From positions 6,399,909-6,463,908 of the forward strand of contig NW_024037067.1 of NCBI RefSeq assembly GCF_015706575.1: a stretch of 64,000 nucleotides of DNA. The letters run 5' to 3'. Positions 62,104 to 64,000 of this stretch are shown piece after piece. Made by a program: the position numbers and the translations under genes. Positions within the stretch are counted from its first letter, which is position 1, and each line of letters begins with the position of its first letter. Below the pieces are notes generated by a model, which was given only the letters and a program-made list of their open reading frames with translations, was not told the DNA's origin and did no database searches. The DNA is from Patiria miniata (taxonomy: Eukaryota; Echinodermata; Asteroidea; Valvatida; Asterinidae).

Positions 62104-63175
62104 TTAACAAGGTGAACAATTCAATTAATTTTCACAAATTGCACAGGCTAAGGTTATTCCAGCAATTACGATTTGAGACCTGGCCATATAAAGAAATGAA
62201 CAGGATACTTGTTACAATAACAATGCTAGAAATGCCTCTAACATGTAGGTACTTGTTCGCCTTTTTTTTTGGCTGTTAGCCTGGGACTTGGCACTTACTA
62301 AATGAAAAAAAAATAATTGTATGCAATTTTGAAGGGAAAAAAGTCATTGCACATGTTAAATGAATCAGGTCGTATAAGGTTAAGATTAAATTCAATTGAA
62401 TTTAAGTAACACTTGTTGATAAAAAATCATGCAACTTATGGTTCAAGTGAAATATAAAATGTTAAGTTACATTGTATAACAAATACGTAGTGCATTCCAA
62501 AACTTTCAATTAAGAAAACCATTAACTAAACAACGACATTGACAAAAACACTGAAATTCTACGCATGAATACTGTCAACTACATGTATGCACTTGTCGTC
62601 AAATTCATCACCGAATGACTTTGATGTTTATCACTCCCACAGACCCCAAAATTAAAAACCACAAACACAAGTAAGTGTGCCGATTATGGCTTTGAGGCAG
62701 GATTGGATGAAAACAGGTGCTCGACAGTGAGAGAGATTATTGATTGGGAACAGAAGACAGAAGACTAGACAAACAGCTGAGGGCAAGACACAACCCACAA
62801 TCACACAATCTCTGAAGAAAAAAAAAAACCCTTCAGATATGTACCAGTAAAAATCATCGTATGCACTTGCTGATGTCGAGATGTGTGAGCATGAATTTTA
62901 ACGATGTGAAATGTCAAATGTTTGGCACAGGCATATCGGGGCTGTGATTTTTGTAATAATTTTGTATTTGATTATTCCAACTTGGACTTGATCGAGTATT
63001 CAAATATCTGATCAAGATTTGTGCGTGAAAAATTAATGAAGAGGTTACTGTAATGACAATAAAGAAGAGGAATGGATGATATTCAACAGATTTTTAAAAG
63101 AAATTTGAGCTGACATTCCTCATGGAAGCTCTGAAATCGTTGCGTTTGACAGACATGTTGAATTTGAGAAACATT

Positions 63176-63366
63176 AGGGAGGTTTCGCAAGCGAACGGAT
63201 ACGCCTACACTTACGTTTAGCTATCCGTATCCGTTTTTTACTTACGTGTAGCGAGCGAGATATGCGTGTCGTCTGCACGTTTAGCGGATAGTGAGTGGCG
63301 TATGACGTCATAACTGATGAGGTATCCGTCGCACTAAACGTATCTGTTTGCATGCGAAACCTCTCT
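63176..63366. mobile_element. MITE with GAGGTTTCGC termini
   Basis: GGGAGGTTTCGCAAGCGAAC then GGATACG at the left is inverted at the right (TATCTGTTTGCATGCGAAACCTCTC). Inside, CGTTTAGCTATCCGTATCCG, CACGTTTAGCGGATAG and GTATCCGTCGCACTAAACGT form further alternating inverse copies of a GCGGATA/CGTTTAG unit. It is about 190 bp with no protein. The superfamily is not assigned. Confidence 0.65.
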
Positions 63367-63390
63367 AGTAAAACCATGCAATATACGATT

Positions 63391-63656
63391 AGGCCTCCCC
63401 CAAAAAATAGTTCTGCTTCCGGTTTCCCTACCTACCCTATTCTGACAGCCCCTACCCTAATTGTTTTATTGGAAAAACGAGAAAAAAATACCCCAAACCA
63501 GCAATTTCTACCTTTTACCCTTGGCTACATGTAGACGCCTCCATATGATTGTACACAATAAAAAATTCCAAAAAAAATTCCATACCTACGGTACCTACCC
63601 TATTTTCAAATGCCATGTAATCGGAAGCAGAATTACTCTTTTTTTTGGGGGGGGCC
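63391..63656 (-). mobile_element. GGCCAAAA-ended MITE, inverted copy
   Basis: The order TTCTGCTTCCGGTTTCCCTA, CCTACCCTATTCTGACAGCC, ACCCTTGGCTACATGTAGAC, GCCTCCATATGATTGT and TGCCATGTAATCGGAAGCAG is the inverse of 12947-13214 over the full length. The terminal A-run is partly replaced by C and G. Confidence 0.7.
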
Positions 63657-63869
63657 CCCTTAAAATTACATCACGGACCTTTTTCATCATCTCCTTGAGT
63701 ATTTGAATTTGAAAAAAAAATGTGCTTTTAGGATATTCGGTTGATGATCAAGTAATCATATATTTGGTACACATTGCATATATGCACAGCCTTAAATCTT
63801 TATGTAGGCATGCATTGTAACTGTGACAGCCATTTGCATTTGACAGCCGTTTGCATATATGTGCATTAA

Positions 63870-64000
63870 AGCCCGAGTCCATCATTTGCAGCTATCCAAC
63901 AAAGTAACTGGCGTAATTATTGTTGAAAAACATACTGGTTGAAAGATAGTAAGGGGACTAAACTCCCTGTGAAATTATCCTTTCTGGCAAGCTCTCATTT
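63870..64000 (-). mobile_element. TTAA-family MITE running off the window
   Basis: After TTAA (63866-63869), AGTCCATCATTTGCAGCTAT then GTAACTGGCGTAATTATTGT, GTTGAAAGATAGTA and ACTAAACTCCCTGTGAAAT match the 3' half of 24401-24950 in reverse. The rest lies beyond position 64000. Confidence 0.7.

Larger units (their letters stand above)
61509..64000. other. SGSM3: SGSM3 intron up to the window edge
   Basis: Exon 61371-61508 has an acceptor at its upstream edge, so transcription must start further right. I looked on the minus strand for an exon encoding the expected N-terminal part (a YYDEFGF- or WDKI-like stretch) and found none. What is seen is MITEs at 61717-62103, 63176-63366, 63391-63656 and 63870-64000, with AT-rich DNA at 62110-63170. 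Confidence 0.5.

Noticed and set aside
1-64000. Retrovirus-like, LTR or Polinton-type elements
   Set aside because: I found no paired long terminal repeats and no polymerase, integrase, capsid or envelope motif in any frame.
61509-64000. The missing first SGSM3 exon
   Set aside because: No minus-strand open segment with a donor matches the expected N-terminal sequence, so it is taken to lie beyond the window.

Overview
This window looks like nuclear DNA of an invertebrate deuterostome. An echinoderm is my best guess; a cephalochordate or hemichordate is possible. The case rests on an AT-rich genome full of ACATGTAC and TACCGGTA strings, tRNA-derived SINEs, many small inverted-repeat transposons, a cluster of secreted fibrinogen-related proteins, and a deuterostome-type SGSM3 gene with many short exons. 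No prokaryotic operon, CRISPR array or organellar gene is visible.

Layout. 1-13.3 kb holds no gene that I can support. It is a patchwork of MITEs, a SINE, tandem repeats and a striking two-orientation cluster of the motif CCTCATAAGTCCGAC. 13.4-29.5 kb is a cluster of four secreted fibrinogen-related proteins (FRePs): one single-exon gene on the minus strand (13397-14431), one two-exon gene on the plus strand (17581-19671), and two single-exon plus-strand paralogues (22225-23247, 27739-28809). The last two lie on a tandem segmental duplication (about 20.03-24.02 kb and 26.1-29.5 kb). All four share an N-terminal four-cysteine module that I do not recognise, followed by a spacer and a fibrinogen C-terminal domain. 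29.6-32.3 kb holds a nested foldback element, a very long poly-C tract and a tandem array with a unit of about 211 bp. 33276-33878 is an intronless linker histone H1 without the replication-dependent 3' stem-loop. 38237-61508 (minus strand) is the 3' 17 exons of SGSM3, encoding 657 contiguous codons of TBC, SH3 and RUN domains. Its first exon or exons lie beyond the right edge.

The three loci have no obvious shared job. The FReP cluster looks like a secreted recognition family under diversification: the two tandem paralogues are nearly identical over the N-terminal half and strongly diverged in the fibrinogen half. H1 is a chromatin protein and SGSM3 is a Rab-GAP-type trafficking regulator. 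The intergenic and intronic DNA is unusually structured. There are several TTAA-flanked MITE families, two of them with a perfect central palindrome. An inverted MITE pair brackets two TBC exons of SGSM3. A tandem repeat has multiplied the splice acceptor of the SH3 exon. An eight-copy tandem array of tRNA-like units carries Pol III A and B boxes.
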